A stretch of DNA of 49,543 nt, taken from AWTP1-13 sp041288195. GTDB lineage: Bacteria > Pseudomonadota > Alphaproteobacteria > Rhizobiales > Hyphomicrobiaceae. Below, piece after piece: positions 42,054-49,543 of this stretch (position 1 is the stretch's first letter; every line of letters starts with the position of its first letter). The notes beneath the pieces were generated by a model. The model worked only from the letters and a program-made list of their open reading frames with translations, had not been told where the DNA came from and did no database searches. The stretch is taken from assembly GCA_041288195.1 (NCBI GenBank), contig JBGGME010000285.1:1-49543 (forward strand), in the 5' to 3' direction. The translations under genes were made by a program, and so were the position numbers.

Positions 42054-42845
42054 ATGCTCGTCGATCACCACTGCCACCTCGACTCCAAGGACTTCGCCGC
42101 CGACCTCGACGGCGTGATCGCCCGCGCGCACGCTGCTGGCGTCGGCATCCTGCTGTCGATCTCCATGCACATCCGCCGCCTCGCCGAGACCCTCAAAATC
42201 GCCGAGGCGCATCCGCGCATCTTCTCCTCGGTTGGCACGCACCCCCACTATGCCCACACCGAGCTCGATATCCCCGTCGAGGAGATCGTGCGCCTCGCCG
42301 CCCATCCCAAGATCATCGCCATCGGCGAGGCGGGGCTCGACTACTTCTACGACAACAGCCCGCGCGAAGCGCAGAAGCAGGGCCTGCTCAAGCACATCGC
42401 CGCCGCCCAGGAGACGCAGCTGCCGCTCGTCATCCACGCCCGTGATGCCGACAACGACATTGCCGCCATCCTGGAGCAAGAAATGGCGAGGAAAGTCTTC
42501 CCCGCGGTCCTGCACTGCTTCACGGGGGGACGCGATCTCGCCCGCCGCGCCCTCGATCTCGGCCTCTACGTCTCGTTCTCGGGCATTCTTACCTTCAAGA
42601 AGTCGGACGACCTGCGCGCCATTGCCGCCGACGTTCCCCTCGACCGCCTGCTGGTCGAGACCGATGCGCCCTTCCTCGCGCCCGGCAAATACCGGGGAAA
42701 GCGCAACGAGCCAGCCTTCGTGGTGGAAACGGCCAAGGAGCTGGCGAGAGTGAAGGGGATCACGCAGGCGGAGCTGGCGCAGGCCACCACCGACAACTTC
42801 TTCCGCCTCTATGCCAAGACGCCCAAAGAGGCGCTGACGGCATGA
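42054..42845 (+). CDS. tatD: TatD family metal-dependent DNase
   Basis: The 263-residue protein has the TatD pattern: VDHHCHLD (H6 and H8 as metal ligands), GTHPHYAHTE, a catalytic Glu in IAIGEAGLDYFYDNSP, His in LVIHARDAD, His in VLHCFTGG and Asp in LVETDAPFLAP. Family members are 3'-5' exonucleases or amidohydrolases with divalent metal. The ATG at 42054 follows metG by 46 bases. It ends in an ATGA overlap with the next gene. Confidence 0.93.
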   Translation: MLVDHHCHLDSKDFAADLDGVIARAHAAGVGILLSISMHIRRLAETLKIAEAHPRIFSSVGTHPHYAHTELDIPVEEIVRLAAHPKIIAIGEAGLDYFYDNSPREAQKQGLLKHIAAAQETQLPLVIHARDADNDIAAILEQEMARKVFPAVLHCFTGGRDLARRALDLGLYVSFSGILTFKKSDDLRAIAADVPLDRLLVETDAPFLAPGKYRGKRNEPAFVVETAKELARVKGITQAELAQATTDNFFRLYAKTPKEALTA

Positions 42846-43639
42846 GCATGCGCTTCACGATCCTGGGCTGCGGCTCCTCCGGCGGCGTGCCGCGCGTCGG
42901 CAACATCTGGGGCAATTGCGATCCGGCCAACCCTAGGAATCGCAGGCGGCGCTGCTCGCTGCTGGTGGAGAAATTCGGCAAGGGCGGCGCCACGACCGTG
43001 CTGGTCGACACGTCGCCCGATCTGCGCGAGCAGTTGCTGACGACGCGCGTGACCACACTCGACGCCGTGCTCTTCACGCACGAGCATGCCGACCACACGC
43101 ACGGCATCGACGATTTGCGCGGCATCTTCTTCAATGCCAGGCGTCGCATCGACATCTACGCCGACGCCCGCACGCAGGCCTCGCTGCTGCAGCGCTTCGA
43201 CTATTGCTTCGTGCAGCCGCCGGGCTCGTCCTACCCCGCCATCCTCGATGCGCATGACATCAGTCCCCCCGCACCGATCCGCGTCGATGGCGCAGGAGGG
43301 ACGATCGAGGCCGTGCCGATCCTCCAGGAGCACGGCGATGCACCCTCGCTCGGCTTTCGCTTCGGCGATCTCGCTTATTGTCCCGACGTGGGCGGCATCC
43401 CCGACGCCTCCGTGCCGGCGCTGCGGGGGCTCGATGTGTGGATTGTCGATGCTCTGCGGCCGGTGCCGCATCCCAGCCACTTCAGCGTCAAGCAGGCCCT
43501 GGCGTGGATCGAGCGGCTGGCGCCCAAGCACGCCATCCTCACGCACATGACCTTCGATCTCGACTACGACGCGATGCGCCGAGAGCTGCCGCCCCACGTC
43601 GAGCCGGCCTACGACGGCATGGTGCTGCACGCGGACTGA
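42842..43639 (+). CDS. PhnP-like beta-lactamase-fold phosphodiesterase
   Basis: The 265-residue protein has metal motif H80-E-H-A-D84-H85 (LFTHEHADHTHGID), an N-terminal FTILGCGSSGGVPRVG, and a later YCPDVGGIPD with ILTHMTFDLDYD. This fits the MBL proteins next to tatD and metG, related to PhnP and to lipoate/cyclic phosphodiesterases. It starts inside the tatD stop (ATGA). A housekeeping phosphodiesterase role is likely but the natural substrate is not known. Confidence 0.9.
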   Translation: MSMRFTILGCGSSGGVPRVGNIWGNCDPANPRNRRRRCSLLVEKFGKGGATTVLVDTSPDLREQLLTTRVTTLDAVLFTHEHADHTHGIDDLRGIFFNARRRIDIYADARTQASLLQRFDYCFVQPPGSSYPAILDAHDISPPAPIRVDGAGGTIEAVPILQEHGDAPSLGFRFGDLAYCPDVGGIPDASVPALRGLDVWIVDALRPVPHPSHFSVKQALAWIERLAPKHAILTHMTFDLDYDAMRRELPPHVEPAYDGMVLHAD

Positions 43640-43704
43640 GGGGCCCCAAGCCTGATCCAAGCCGGATGTGGCCAAGGGCCCTGATCGAAAGCACAAGCGT
43701 TGGC

Positions 43705-43827
43705 CTACTGGTTGTAGCCCTGCACAACGGGCGGGCCCTGATTGGAGCTGCCGAAGGGGCGGTCGGCGGAGGCGGGCGTCGCGGCGACGACGGCAAGGAG
43801 CAGGGTCAGGGCGCAAAGCTTTTTCAT
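43705..43827 (-). CDS. Secreted peptide, 40 residues
   Basis: An ATG at 43827 opens a 40-codon frame: MKKLCALTLLLAVVAATPAS, then ADRPFGSSNQGPPVVQGYNQ. The first 21 residues form an ideal signal peptide with cleavage after ASA. The mature peptide is only 19 residues and polar. GGAG lies seven bases before the ATG. It occupies its own intergenic space between two convergent genes. No family is recognised. Confidence 0.65.
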   Translation of the reverse strand: MKKLCALTLLLAVVAATPASADRPFGSSNQGPPVVQGYNQ

Positions 43828-43989
43828 CGTGGTTCTCCGGTTGGTTGGCGTTGGTGTTCAGCCGGTGGCCGACGACCCACGAGATAGCGTTCAACCGTGC
43901 CGGTGCTCCAATGCCGTGCACATGTCGGTTCGATAGCGGCGGCGCATCATGACCGTCGCAGCTGTCGGCCGTGACCGCGACTGATGCGC

Positions 43990-44718
43990 CTACTGAGTTT
44001 GGCTCATCTTCAAGTCGAAGAGCCTGCCGTTGTCGGTGCAGGTGGCTTCGGCCAGGCGCACGAACGTCTCGACCGCGTGCTCGGGCGGCCGGAGTGCCGC
44101 CGGGTCCTCGCCCGGGAAGGCCTTGGCGCGCATGCCCGTGCGGGTCGCCCCGGGGTTCACGAGATTGACGCGCACCGGCGTATTCTCGACCTCGTTGGCG
44201 TACACCTTGACGAGCGCCTCGAGCCCCGCCTTGGAGGCCGCGTAGGGTCCCCAGTAGGCACGCGGTGCCTGCGCGGCGCCCGAGGACACGAAGATGGCGC
44301 GGCCCGCCTCCGAGCGGCGCAGCAGCGGGTCGAGCGTGCGGATCAGGCGCCAGTTGGCCGTCAGGTTGACCTCGATCACCTCGCCCCAGGCATCGGCGGT
44401 GATATGCCCGAGGGGCGACAGCGGCCCGAGGATGCCGGCATTGCCGACGAGGATGTCGAGCTTGCCCCAGCGCTGGTAGATGGTGGGGCCGAGCGCGTCG
44501 ATCTTGTCATGGGCCTTGAGGTCGAGGGTAAGCAATGTGGCCTTGCCGCCGGCCTCGCGAACCTCGTCGTCGACCTCTTCCAGCGCGCCGGCCGTGCGCC
44601 CGACCAGGATCAGGTGCGCGCCCTCCCGCGCGTAGCCGAGCGCCACCGCGCGGCCTATGCCCCGCGTCGCCCCCGTGACGAGGGCAAGGCGGCCGGCGAG
44701 ACGTTGCGTGCTGGTCAT
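43990..44718 (-). CDS. Short-chain dehydrogenase/reductase
   Basis: The 242-residue protein has the SDR motifs TGATRGIG (15-22), N93-A-G, S145/S146 and the active-site Y159-x3-K163 (YWGPYAASK). The glycine pattern and the R in GRTAGALEE suggest NADP(H) preference. The end VNPGATRTGM and DNGRLFDLKM are normal for classical SDRs. Similar small SDRs are often annotated as oxidoreductases of unknown substrate. It follows a receptor-like gene in the same direction with an inverted repeat in between. Confidence 0.9.
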   Translation of the reverse strand: MTSTQRLAGRLALVTGATRGIGRAVALGYAREGAHLILVGRTAGALEEVDDEVREAGGKATLLTLDLKAHDKIDALGPTIYQRWGKLDILVGNAGILGPLSPLGHITADAWGEVIEVNLTANWRLIRTLDPLLRRSEAGRAIFVSSGAAQAPRAYWGPYAASKAGLEALVKVYANEVENTPVRVNLVNPGATRTGMRAKAFPGEDPAALRPPEHAVETFVRLAEATCTDNGRLFDLKMSQTQ

Positions 44719-44727
44719 GGGATTGGC

Positions 44728-44771
44728 GTCGGACCCGTCCTGCCGGAGACTGCACGACCGCAGGGTCCGAC
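44728..44771. repeat. Inverted repeat upstream of the SDR gene
   Basis: GTCGGACCC at 44728-44736 and GGGTCCGAC at 44763-44771 are perfect inverted copies with a 26-base spacer; two more pairs extend the stem past one mismatch. It lies 10 bases before the SDR start and could be an operator or leader hairpin. Confidence 0.45.
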
Positions 44772-44790
44772 ACCATTACTCCAGCCCTCA

Positions 44791-44828
44791 GTGTTGCGCC
44801 ATGGGCCCGGCCTGCCGCGGGGCCAACA
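44791..44828 (-). terminator. Hairpin after the TAXI-type receptor gene
   Basis: GTGTT and AACAC flank an inner GGCCC/GGGCC stem, forming an imperfect hairpin just beyond the receptor stop codon on the minus strand. No T-run follows; termination is only possible. Confidence 0.35.
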
Positions 44829-44838
44829 CCCCTCGAGG

Positions 44839-46032
44839 TCAGTTCTTCTTCGGCTCCTCGGCGCCCTTGGGCTTCTCCATCAGCTCCTTGGCCTTCCGGA
44901 CGGCGTCCTCGTAGGCCTTCTGCGCCGCCTCCTTGCTCTTGTCGTAGTAGGGCTTGGCCGCCTCGCCGGCGCGCTCGGCCGCCTGCTTGGCCTGCTCGCT
45001 GGCCTCCTTGGCGGCCTCCATGGCCTTCTCGGTGTAGGGCTTGGCCTTCTCGCGCGCCTCCTCGGTGACCTCCAGAAGCTTCTCGGTGCTCACCGCGGAC
45101 AGCTCCTTGGTACGCTTGATGAGACGCTGGAACAGGGACTCCTCGGGCAGCAGCGCGCCCGGCTTCATCGCCGACACCGTACGGATGAGGTCGGCCTGGT
45201 CCTTCTTGGCCTGGTCGCCCGACACCGTCTCCGGCGTGCCCGTGAACACCACCAGCGGGGTGCAGGCGGTGACAACCTTGCGCGCCGACTTGACCCACTG
45301 CGCGTTCTCGACCTGCGTCTCCTGCGCGAAGTAGATCTTACGCCCCGCCACCTCCTGGCGCAGGATGGTTCGGTCGATCACCGGCACCACGTGGCCGCCG
45401 AGCTTGCGCACCAGCTCGAACCGCGGGCTGTCGGGATCGGCGAACTGCACGAACAGGCTCACCGTATCGTCGGCCGAGAGCGCCTCGCGGATCGCATCCT
45501 CGGTCGTGGCGGCATTCGTCACGCTCTTGGCGCGGCCGAGGCCGTCGGCATCGATGGCGCGCAGGAACTGGAAGGTGCCCGAGCTGCCCGAGCCCGCCGG
45601 CGGCACGATGAAGCGCAGGCGCGCCGCGTTGGCGGCGAGCTCGCCGTAGTTGGTGATGTCCTTGTTGCGCGTGACCGCGAACACGCATTCGCGCACGTCG
45701 TCCTGGCGCACCAGGGTCAGCGCGGCTTCCGCCTTGAGCTGCCGGCTCTCGAGCGCGAACACGTCGAGCTGGCCGTAGCCGAGCTGGCGCGGATTGCCGA
45801 GCACCCGCTCGATGTTCTCGCGCGTGCCGGCCGATGGCGCGCACGCGTAGTCGAATTGCGCCACCTTCAGCTCGCGCGACAGCGCCGGGCAGAAGCTCTT
45901 GTGATAGGCGCCGGCTTCCCCGCCCGTGTTGATCTGGCTGGCGGCCGCCGGCAGCGGGGCGGCTGCGAGCGCGCCTGCGAGCACGGCGCCGAGCGCGAGC
46001 GCGGAGACGGGGGACGTGACGGGGGAGGGCAT
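44839..46032 (-). CDS. TAXI-type solute-binding protein with a charged helical tail
   Basis: The 397-residue protein (start at 46032, with AGGAG upstream) has a signal peptide (1-31, ending PAAAS) and a receptor-like domain of about 270 residues (INTGGEAGAYHKSFCPALS, QLGYGQLDVFALES, IVPPAGSGSSGTFQFLRAI, NAATTEDAIREALS) resembling TAXI/TRAP or PstS-like periplasmic receptors. From about residue 305 to 397 it has a continuous Lys/Glu/Ala-rich amphipathic stretch (EKAMEAAKEASEQAKQAAER). This tail is unlike usual solute receptors. No TAXI-type permease gene is adjacent; the DctPQM TRAP set upstream has its own receptor. Confidence 0.75.
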   Translation of the reverse strand: MPSPVTSPVSALALGAVLAGALAAAPLPAAASQINTGGEAGAYHKSFCPALSRELKVAQFDYACAPSAGTRENIERVLGNPRQLGYGQLDVFALESRQLKAEAALTLVRQDDVRECVFAVTRNKDITNYGELAANAARLRFIVPPAGSGSSGTFQFLRAIDADGLGRAKSVTNAATTEDAIREALSADDTVSLFVQFADPDSPRFELVRKLGGHVVPVIDRTILRQEVAGRKIYFAQETQVENAQWVKSARKVVTACTPLVVFTGTPETVSGDQAKKDQADLIRTVSAMKPGALLPEESLFQRLIKRTKELSAVSTEKLLEVTEEAREKAKPYTEKAMEAAKEASEQAKQAAERAGEAAKPYYDKSKEAAQKAYEDAVRKAKELMEKPKGAEEPKKN

Positions 46033-46259
46033 GTCGCGGTTTTCTCCTGCACAGGGTAGGGGCGGCGCATCGAACCGGCACCGCTCTAGCCCAAGATGGT
46101 GGCGCAAGTGGGCGTGAAAAGTGCATTACCGAAATGTCATGTACTCGCGGCTACAACCAGACCCTGAGCTCAAACAAGAGGACCCGCCCTGCATCGGGTC
46201 ACGGAGCTCGCGCCCAGGTGCTTCTGGCGCCTACGGTATTCTCACGGACACTTGCATGG

Positions 46260-46279
46260 ATGCCCGCCTGCGCGGGCAT
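46260..46279. repeat. Perfect palindromic hairpin after the TRAP operon
   Basis: ATGCCCGC and GCGGGCAT form a perfect eight-pair stem with loop CTGC; the next bases are GACAA. It lies 27 bases past the dctM stop on the minus strand and could act as a terminator or be a member of the GGxATGACA palindromic repeat group. Confidence 0.6.
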
Positions 46280-46306
46280 GACAACGTCAACTCGGCGTTC
46301 CCAGGC

Positions 46307-47584
46307 TCACTTGCCGGGCTGGAGTATGAGCGCGAATTGCGGGATGTAGGTCGTGAGGAACAAGACCACGAGCATCACGAGGATCTGGGGCCAGATAGCG
46401 CGCGCGATGCGACCCAGGCTCAACCCCGATATCGCCATCCCAACGAACAGGCAGTAGCCGATTGGGGGCGCGGCCATGCCGATGGCCACATTGGTCACGA
46501 TGATGGCGCCGAGGTGTATGGGATCGACACCGAATTTGGTGCCGATCGCAATCAGCATCGGTCCGAGGATGACCAGGATGGCGAGTTCGTCCATGACGGC
46601 TGCAAGCAGGAAGAAGGCAATGTTCAACCCCGCGAGCATGATCCACTTCTCGTGGACGTGGCTGGCGAGCCAAGCGGCCAAATCGGTAGCAATGTGCTCC
46701 TGGGCGATGAGGACGCCGTAACCCGTCGAGACCGCGACGATCGCCGTGACAACAGCGCTCGTGCGGGCGGCACGCAGTGTCACAGGAAAGAGCTCGCGCA
46801 ACTTGAGCCGGCGCTCGACCAGCAGTCCAATGATGGCGGCATATACGCAGGAGATGCCGGCAGCTTCAGTTGGCGTGAAGACGCCCCCATAGATGCCGCC
46901 GAGCACGATGACTGGCGACAGGAGCGCCCACTTCCCCTCCAGAAACGCATTGCCGGTTTCAGTCCACGAGGCCTTCTCCTGTTTCGGAACGCCATTTCGT
47001 TTGGCGTGAACATAGCAGACGATGAGCAGGCCGAACGCGATGCAAAGACCGGGTACGATACCTGAGAGGAATAGGCGGCCTACCGATTGCTCGGCGATTG
47101 TTCCCCAGATCACGAACGCGATCGATGGAGGAATGAGCGGTCCCAGCACGCCGGCGCTGACGGCGATCGACGCGGCAAATGCCTTGTCGTAGCCGGCATT
47201 CGCCATCGCCGGAATCAGGATGGCGCCGATTGCGGCCGTCGTCGCCGGAGCGGAGCCTGAGATCGACGAGAAAATGAGCGCGGCCAATACGGCGACCATT
47301 GCCAGCCCACCAGTGCGATGGCGAACCAGCACGGAAGCAACGTTCACGAGGCGTTGAGACATGCCGCCGGCCGACATCAGTTCGCCGGCGAGCATGAAAA
47401 GCGGGATGGCGATGAGGCTGTACTGCTGCGAGCCGGCGACAAACTGCTGAGCCAGGAACGCCGGCTCGATGTCGGATACGATGAGCACGAGTGCGACGAC
47501 GATGCCGATCGATAGGGCGAACGGCAGCCCCAGCAGGGCGCAAGCGGCGAACCCCGCGGTCAACAGAAGAGCATTGACAGTCAC
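46307..47584 (-). CDS. dctM: TRAP transporter large membrane subunit
   Basis: The 425-residue protein has about 12 helices and the DctM family signature: AIPLFMLAGELMSAGGMSQRLVN, GSAPATTAAIGAILIPAMANAGY, GVLGPLIPPSIAFVIWG, and FLLAAVMDELAILVILGP with GVDPIHLGAIIVTNVAIG. It forms the sodium-driven transport channel for organic acids. The GTG start at 47584 overlaps the DctQ stop (GTGA). A palindromic hairpin follows its stop. Confidence 0.94.
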   Translation of the reverse strand: MTVNALLLTAGFAACALLGLPFALSIGIVVALVLIVSDIEPAFLAQQFVAGSQQYSLIAIPLFMLAGELMSAGGMSQRLVNVASVLVRHRTGGLAMVAVLAALIFSSISGSAPATTAAIGAILIPAMANAGYDKAFAASIAVSAGVLGPLIPPSIAFVIWGTIAEQSVGRLFLSGIVPGLCIAFGLLIVCYVHAKRNGVPKQEKASWTETGNAFLEGKWALLSPVIVLGGIYGGVFTPTEAAGISCVYAAIIGLLVERRLKLRELFPVTLRAARTSAVVTAIVAVSTGYGVLIAQEHIATDLAAWLASHVHEKWIMLAGLNIAFFLLAAVMDELAILVILGPMLIAIGTKFGVDPIHLGAIIVTNVAIGMAAPPIGYCLFVGMAISGLSLGRIARAIWPQILVMLVVLFLTTYIPQFALILQPGK

Positions 47585-48090
47585 GTTGCGCTTTCCGTCG
47601 TAGCGCTTGCGGGCGGGCCCGCGATCAATCGCCAGATGGCAAACACAAACATGAGTGCGCCGCAGACGGGAGGCAGGCTATGCAGATATTCGATCGGGTA
47701 CCCGATGGCTGCCGACACTGATCCGCTCGTCACGTCCACGAAGCGCCAGCCAGACCATGCGAGATATGCGCCGAAGGCCGCCGTCACGACGCCGATGATG
47801 CGCTCGGCCCAGCCCTTCATATTGGCCGAGAGCCAATCGATCAGCAGATCGACGCGGACGTGAAAGCCCTCGTACACGCCGAGCGCCATCCCTCCGAGCG
47901 TGGCCCAGGAGAACATCAGCAGCGCCAGTTCTTCCGACCAGGGTGGCGACTTGCTGAAAACGTAGCGCATCAGCACCTGGTAGGCGACGCACGCGAGCAG
48001 AATGGCTATGGCCATTACAATGCTCGCGCGCAGCAGCATGGCCACCAGTTCGACAAGGCGCCCAGCGAGACGACGGGCTGCAGACAGCAT
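47581..48090 (-). CDS. dctQ: TRAP transporter small membrane subunit
   Basis: The 169-residue protein has four transmembrane helices and the DctQ signature VLMRYVFSKSPPWSEELALLMFSWATLGGMALGVYEGFHVRVD. The start is the ATG at 48090; a GTG directly before it at 48093 is an alternative. It lies 12 bases after DctP and overlaps DctM by four bases. It is needed for assembly of the membrane complex. Confidence 0.93.
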   Translation of the reverse strand: MLSAARRLAGRLVELVAMLLRASIVMAIAILLACVAYQVLMRYVFSKSPPWSEELALLMFSWATLGGMALGVYEGFHVRVDLLIDWLSANMKGWAERIIGVVTAAFGAYLAWSGWRFVDVTSGSVSAAIGYPIEYLHSLPPVCGALMFVFAIWRLIAGPPASATTESAT

Positions 48091-48102
48091 CACGGTGTTC
48101 CG

Positions 48103-49107
48103 TCAATCGGCGGCCGCCAAAGCCTCTTTCATGAGGTCGGGGCCGATTCCATCCCTGAACTTGTCATAGACGGCTTGGACGGAGGCGCGGAACGGCTTCA
48201 CGTCGGGGACGCGATTGACCTGCATGCCGGACTTTTCGAGACGCGCGAGGATCTCGTTGGCCGTGGCCGACGCCGCCTCCCGCTGCATCTTTTTAGCGAC
48301 TGGAGCCACCTCGAGAATGGCCTTCTTGATGTCGTCCGGCAGGCGATCGAAGTTGCGCTTCGACATGACGAGGCCGATGGCGGAGTAAGTGTGGTTGGTG
48401 ACCGACAGGAACTTGGTGGTCTCCCAGAACTTGTTCTGATCGATGATGGCCAGCGGAATTTCCAGACCATCGATCGTGCCCTGCTGGATCGCAGTCAGCG
48501 TATCGCCCCAAGCCATCGGAATGGCATTGCCGCCGAGCGATGAGAACATCGAGATGTAGACCGGGTTCTGCATGACGCGGAACTTGACGCCGTTTACGTC
48601 AGCCGGCTTCGAGACAGGGCGCACATTGTTGATCATGTTGCGGAAGCCGCCTTCCATCCAGCCGAGCAGCATCACTCCCTTCTTTTCGAGATTGGCGCCG
48701 AGCTTCTGGCCGATGGGACCATCAAGCATCGCCCGCGCCTTGACCTCGTCGGCAAACAGGAACGGCATGTCGTTGAGCTGGAGTGATGGCTCGATCTGCG
48801 CCAGCACGGCATTGGTGATGATGCCGGCATCGACGGTGCCCAGTCGCATACCCTCTGTCAGCGGCTTTTCGTCCCCCAATTGACGGTTGGGGTAGAGCTC
48901 CACCACTGCGCGACCGTCGGTGGCCTTGCTCAAAAGGTCCCTGAAGAAGCGCGCCCCCACCGCATATGGGTCCTGTGGCCCGTCCGTGCCGGCCCATCCG
49001 AGTTTGATGGTGACTTTTTGCTGAGCCTCGGACGGAACTGCCGACAAGCCAGCGAGCATGCCACCAAGAATGAGGCTGAGCGCACGCCGGGTGACTGTGC
49101 AATTCAT
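48103..49107 (-). CDS. dctP: TRAP transporter substrate-binding protein
   Basis: The 334-residue protein has a signal peptide (1-28, ending SEA) and the DctP pattern: KLGWAGTDGPQDPYAVGARF, GRAVVELYPNRQLGDEK, IITNAVLAQIEPSLQLNDMPFLF, the ligand arginine in KFRVMQNPVYISMFSSLGGN, and LTAIQQGTIDGLEIPLAII. The ATG at 49107 has AGGAGG eight bases upstream. It binds an organic acid and delivers it to DctQM. The ligand cannot be predicted by eye. Confidence 0.93.
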   Translation of the reverse strand: MNCTVTRRALSLILGGMLAGLSAVPSEAQQKVTIKLGWAGTDGPQDPYAVGARFFRDLLSKATDGRAVVELYPNRQLGDEKPLTEGMRLGTVDAGIITNAVLAQIEPSLQLNDMPFLFADEVKARAMLDGPIGQKLGANLEKKGVMLLGWMEGGFRNMINNVRPVSKPADVNGVKFRVMQNPVYISMFSSLGGNAIPMAWGDTLTAIQQGTIDGLEIPLAIIDQNKFWETTKFLSVTNHTYSAIGLVMSKRNFDRLPDDIKKAILEVAPVAKKMQREAASATANEILARLEKSGMQVNRVPDVKPFRASVQAVYDKFRDGIGPDLMKEALAAAD

Positions 49108-49446
49108 GAGCGTCCTCCTAGGGTCCGAGGCGCGTTGTGAGCAGAACCTACTCTGCCAAGCCCTCGTGCGGATTGGTTGACGCGAGAATGAATGCTCGGC
49201 GACGCCGTGTCCAGCACTTACAGGATTGTCGAGCGCGAGATATCGGTTCACTCAACTGGACGCGCTGACCGTCGAACTGGTGACCTGCTGACCGAGGTGC
49301 TTCGGTCATGTCACCGCGTCAATCCACCGTCTGATCTTGACGTGTGGTCGATGTCTGAAAAGACCGCATCTTGCCAGTTCTTCGCTCCGATGGCCGGGAG
49401 CGCTCGATGTCCGCTCGGGTCACTTCCGCACGTTCGCGGGATTCAA
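49108..49446. other. Divergent intergenic region with nested inverted repeats
   Basis: No gene is supported in these 339 bases. The only notable element is the nested palindrome at 49279-49315, listed separately. The region lies between the leftward TRAP operon and a rightward gene start and should hold both promoters. Confidence 0.5.
49279..49315. promoter_or_regulatory. Nested inverted repeat upstream of dctP
   Basis: GGTGAC at 49279-49284 pairs with GTCACC at 49310-49315, and inside GACCGA at 49290-49295 pairs with TCGGTC at 49302-49307. The 37-base interrupted palindrome sits 172 bases from the dctP ATG. It may bind a regulator of the TRAP operon or form a leader hairpin. Confidence 0.45.
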
Positions 49447-49543
49447 ATGATCTCGGCATCGCGGAGGACTTCGAGGAAGCAACGCAGGCGAGTCGTCACG
49501 GGCGCCGCGGCGGCGTCGCTCACACTGCTCGTTGTCGGTCCAT
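49447..49543 (+). CDS. N-terminus of a probable exported protein (twin-arginine signal), incomplete
   Basis: An ATG at 49447 opens a frame that runs off the window after 32 codons. The segment SRKQRRRVVTGAAAASLTLL has a basic n-region with adjacent arginines followed by a hydrophobic core, as in Tat-type signal peptides of exported oxidoreductases or receptors. A weak GCGGGA precedes the ATG. A second overlapping frame starting at 49408 is also open, so the call is tentative. Confidence 0.4.
   Translation, partial: MISASRRTSRKQRRRVVTGAAAASLTLLVVGP

Noticed and set aside
41995..42060. CRISPR-like repeat at the metG-tatD joint
   Set aside because: Only one inverted repeat unit is present; there are no spaced direct repeats anywhere in the window that form an array.

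Overview
The window is GC-rich, densely packed bacterial chromosome, most likely from an alphaproteobacterium of the Hyphomicrobiales type. The evidence is the gene order rlpA-like, dacC-like, tmk, holB, metG, tatD, PhnP-like hydrolase, the many 4-base ATGA stop/start overlaps, and the abundance of TRAP and NMT1-type solute receptors. I see no phage, no CRISPR array and no intact insertion sequence. Genus and species cannot be read from the sequence.

Layout. Positions 1-3180 hold two thiamine-diphosphate enzyme systems: the end of a 2-oxo acid dehydrogenase E1 alpha gene, its E1 beta, and an acetolactate-synthase-like enzyme. Positions 3274-9444 hold a 42-residue lipoprotein, a membrane-anchored PDZ/Sel1/peptidoglycan-binding protein, a luciferase-like monooxygenase next to an aldo/keto reductase, a small alpha/beta hydrolase and an orphan Rieske oxygenase. 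Positions 9445-15204 are an accessory stretch with small secreted or membrane proteins, a methyltransferase, a DUF4344 metallopeptidase and a membrane-anchored metallophosphoesterase.

The most striking block runs leftward from 26698 to 16986. It carries an RND efflux pair (adaptor lipoprotein plus inner-membrane pump), coupled by a stop/start overlap to a seven-gene Mrp-like cation/proton antiporter set (E, F, G, a DUF4040-MbhE-MnhB fusion, C, D and a second D-like subunit). There is no full-length MrpA. The second D-like subunit lacks the glutamate expected in its fifth transmembrane helix. DUF1269 and AI-2E-family membrane proteins follow in the same direction, and a patatin/GntP permease pair precedes the block.

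Positions 29549-35445 hold a small secreted protein, a tRNA-Ser(UGA) flanked by a frameshifted livF remnant and by direct repeats resembling an IS end, a metal-dependent amidohydrolase, and a leftward operon of a beta-lactamase-fold hydrolase, an orphan NMT1-type receptor and a gamma-glutamyltransferase-family protein. Positions 35794-43639 are the housekeeping block (cell wall, dTMP synthesis, clamp loader, methionyl-tRNA synthetase, TatD), interrupted by one reversed secreted-protein gene. Positions 43705-49107 hold a 40-residue secreted peptide, a short-chain dehydrogenase, a TAXI-type receptor with a long charged helical tail, and a complete DctPQM TRAP operon. A probable twin-arginine signal peptide of a further gene starts at 49447 and runs off the window.
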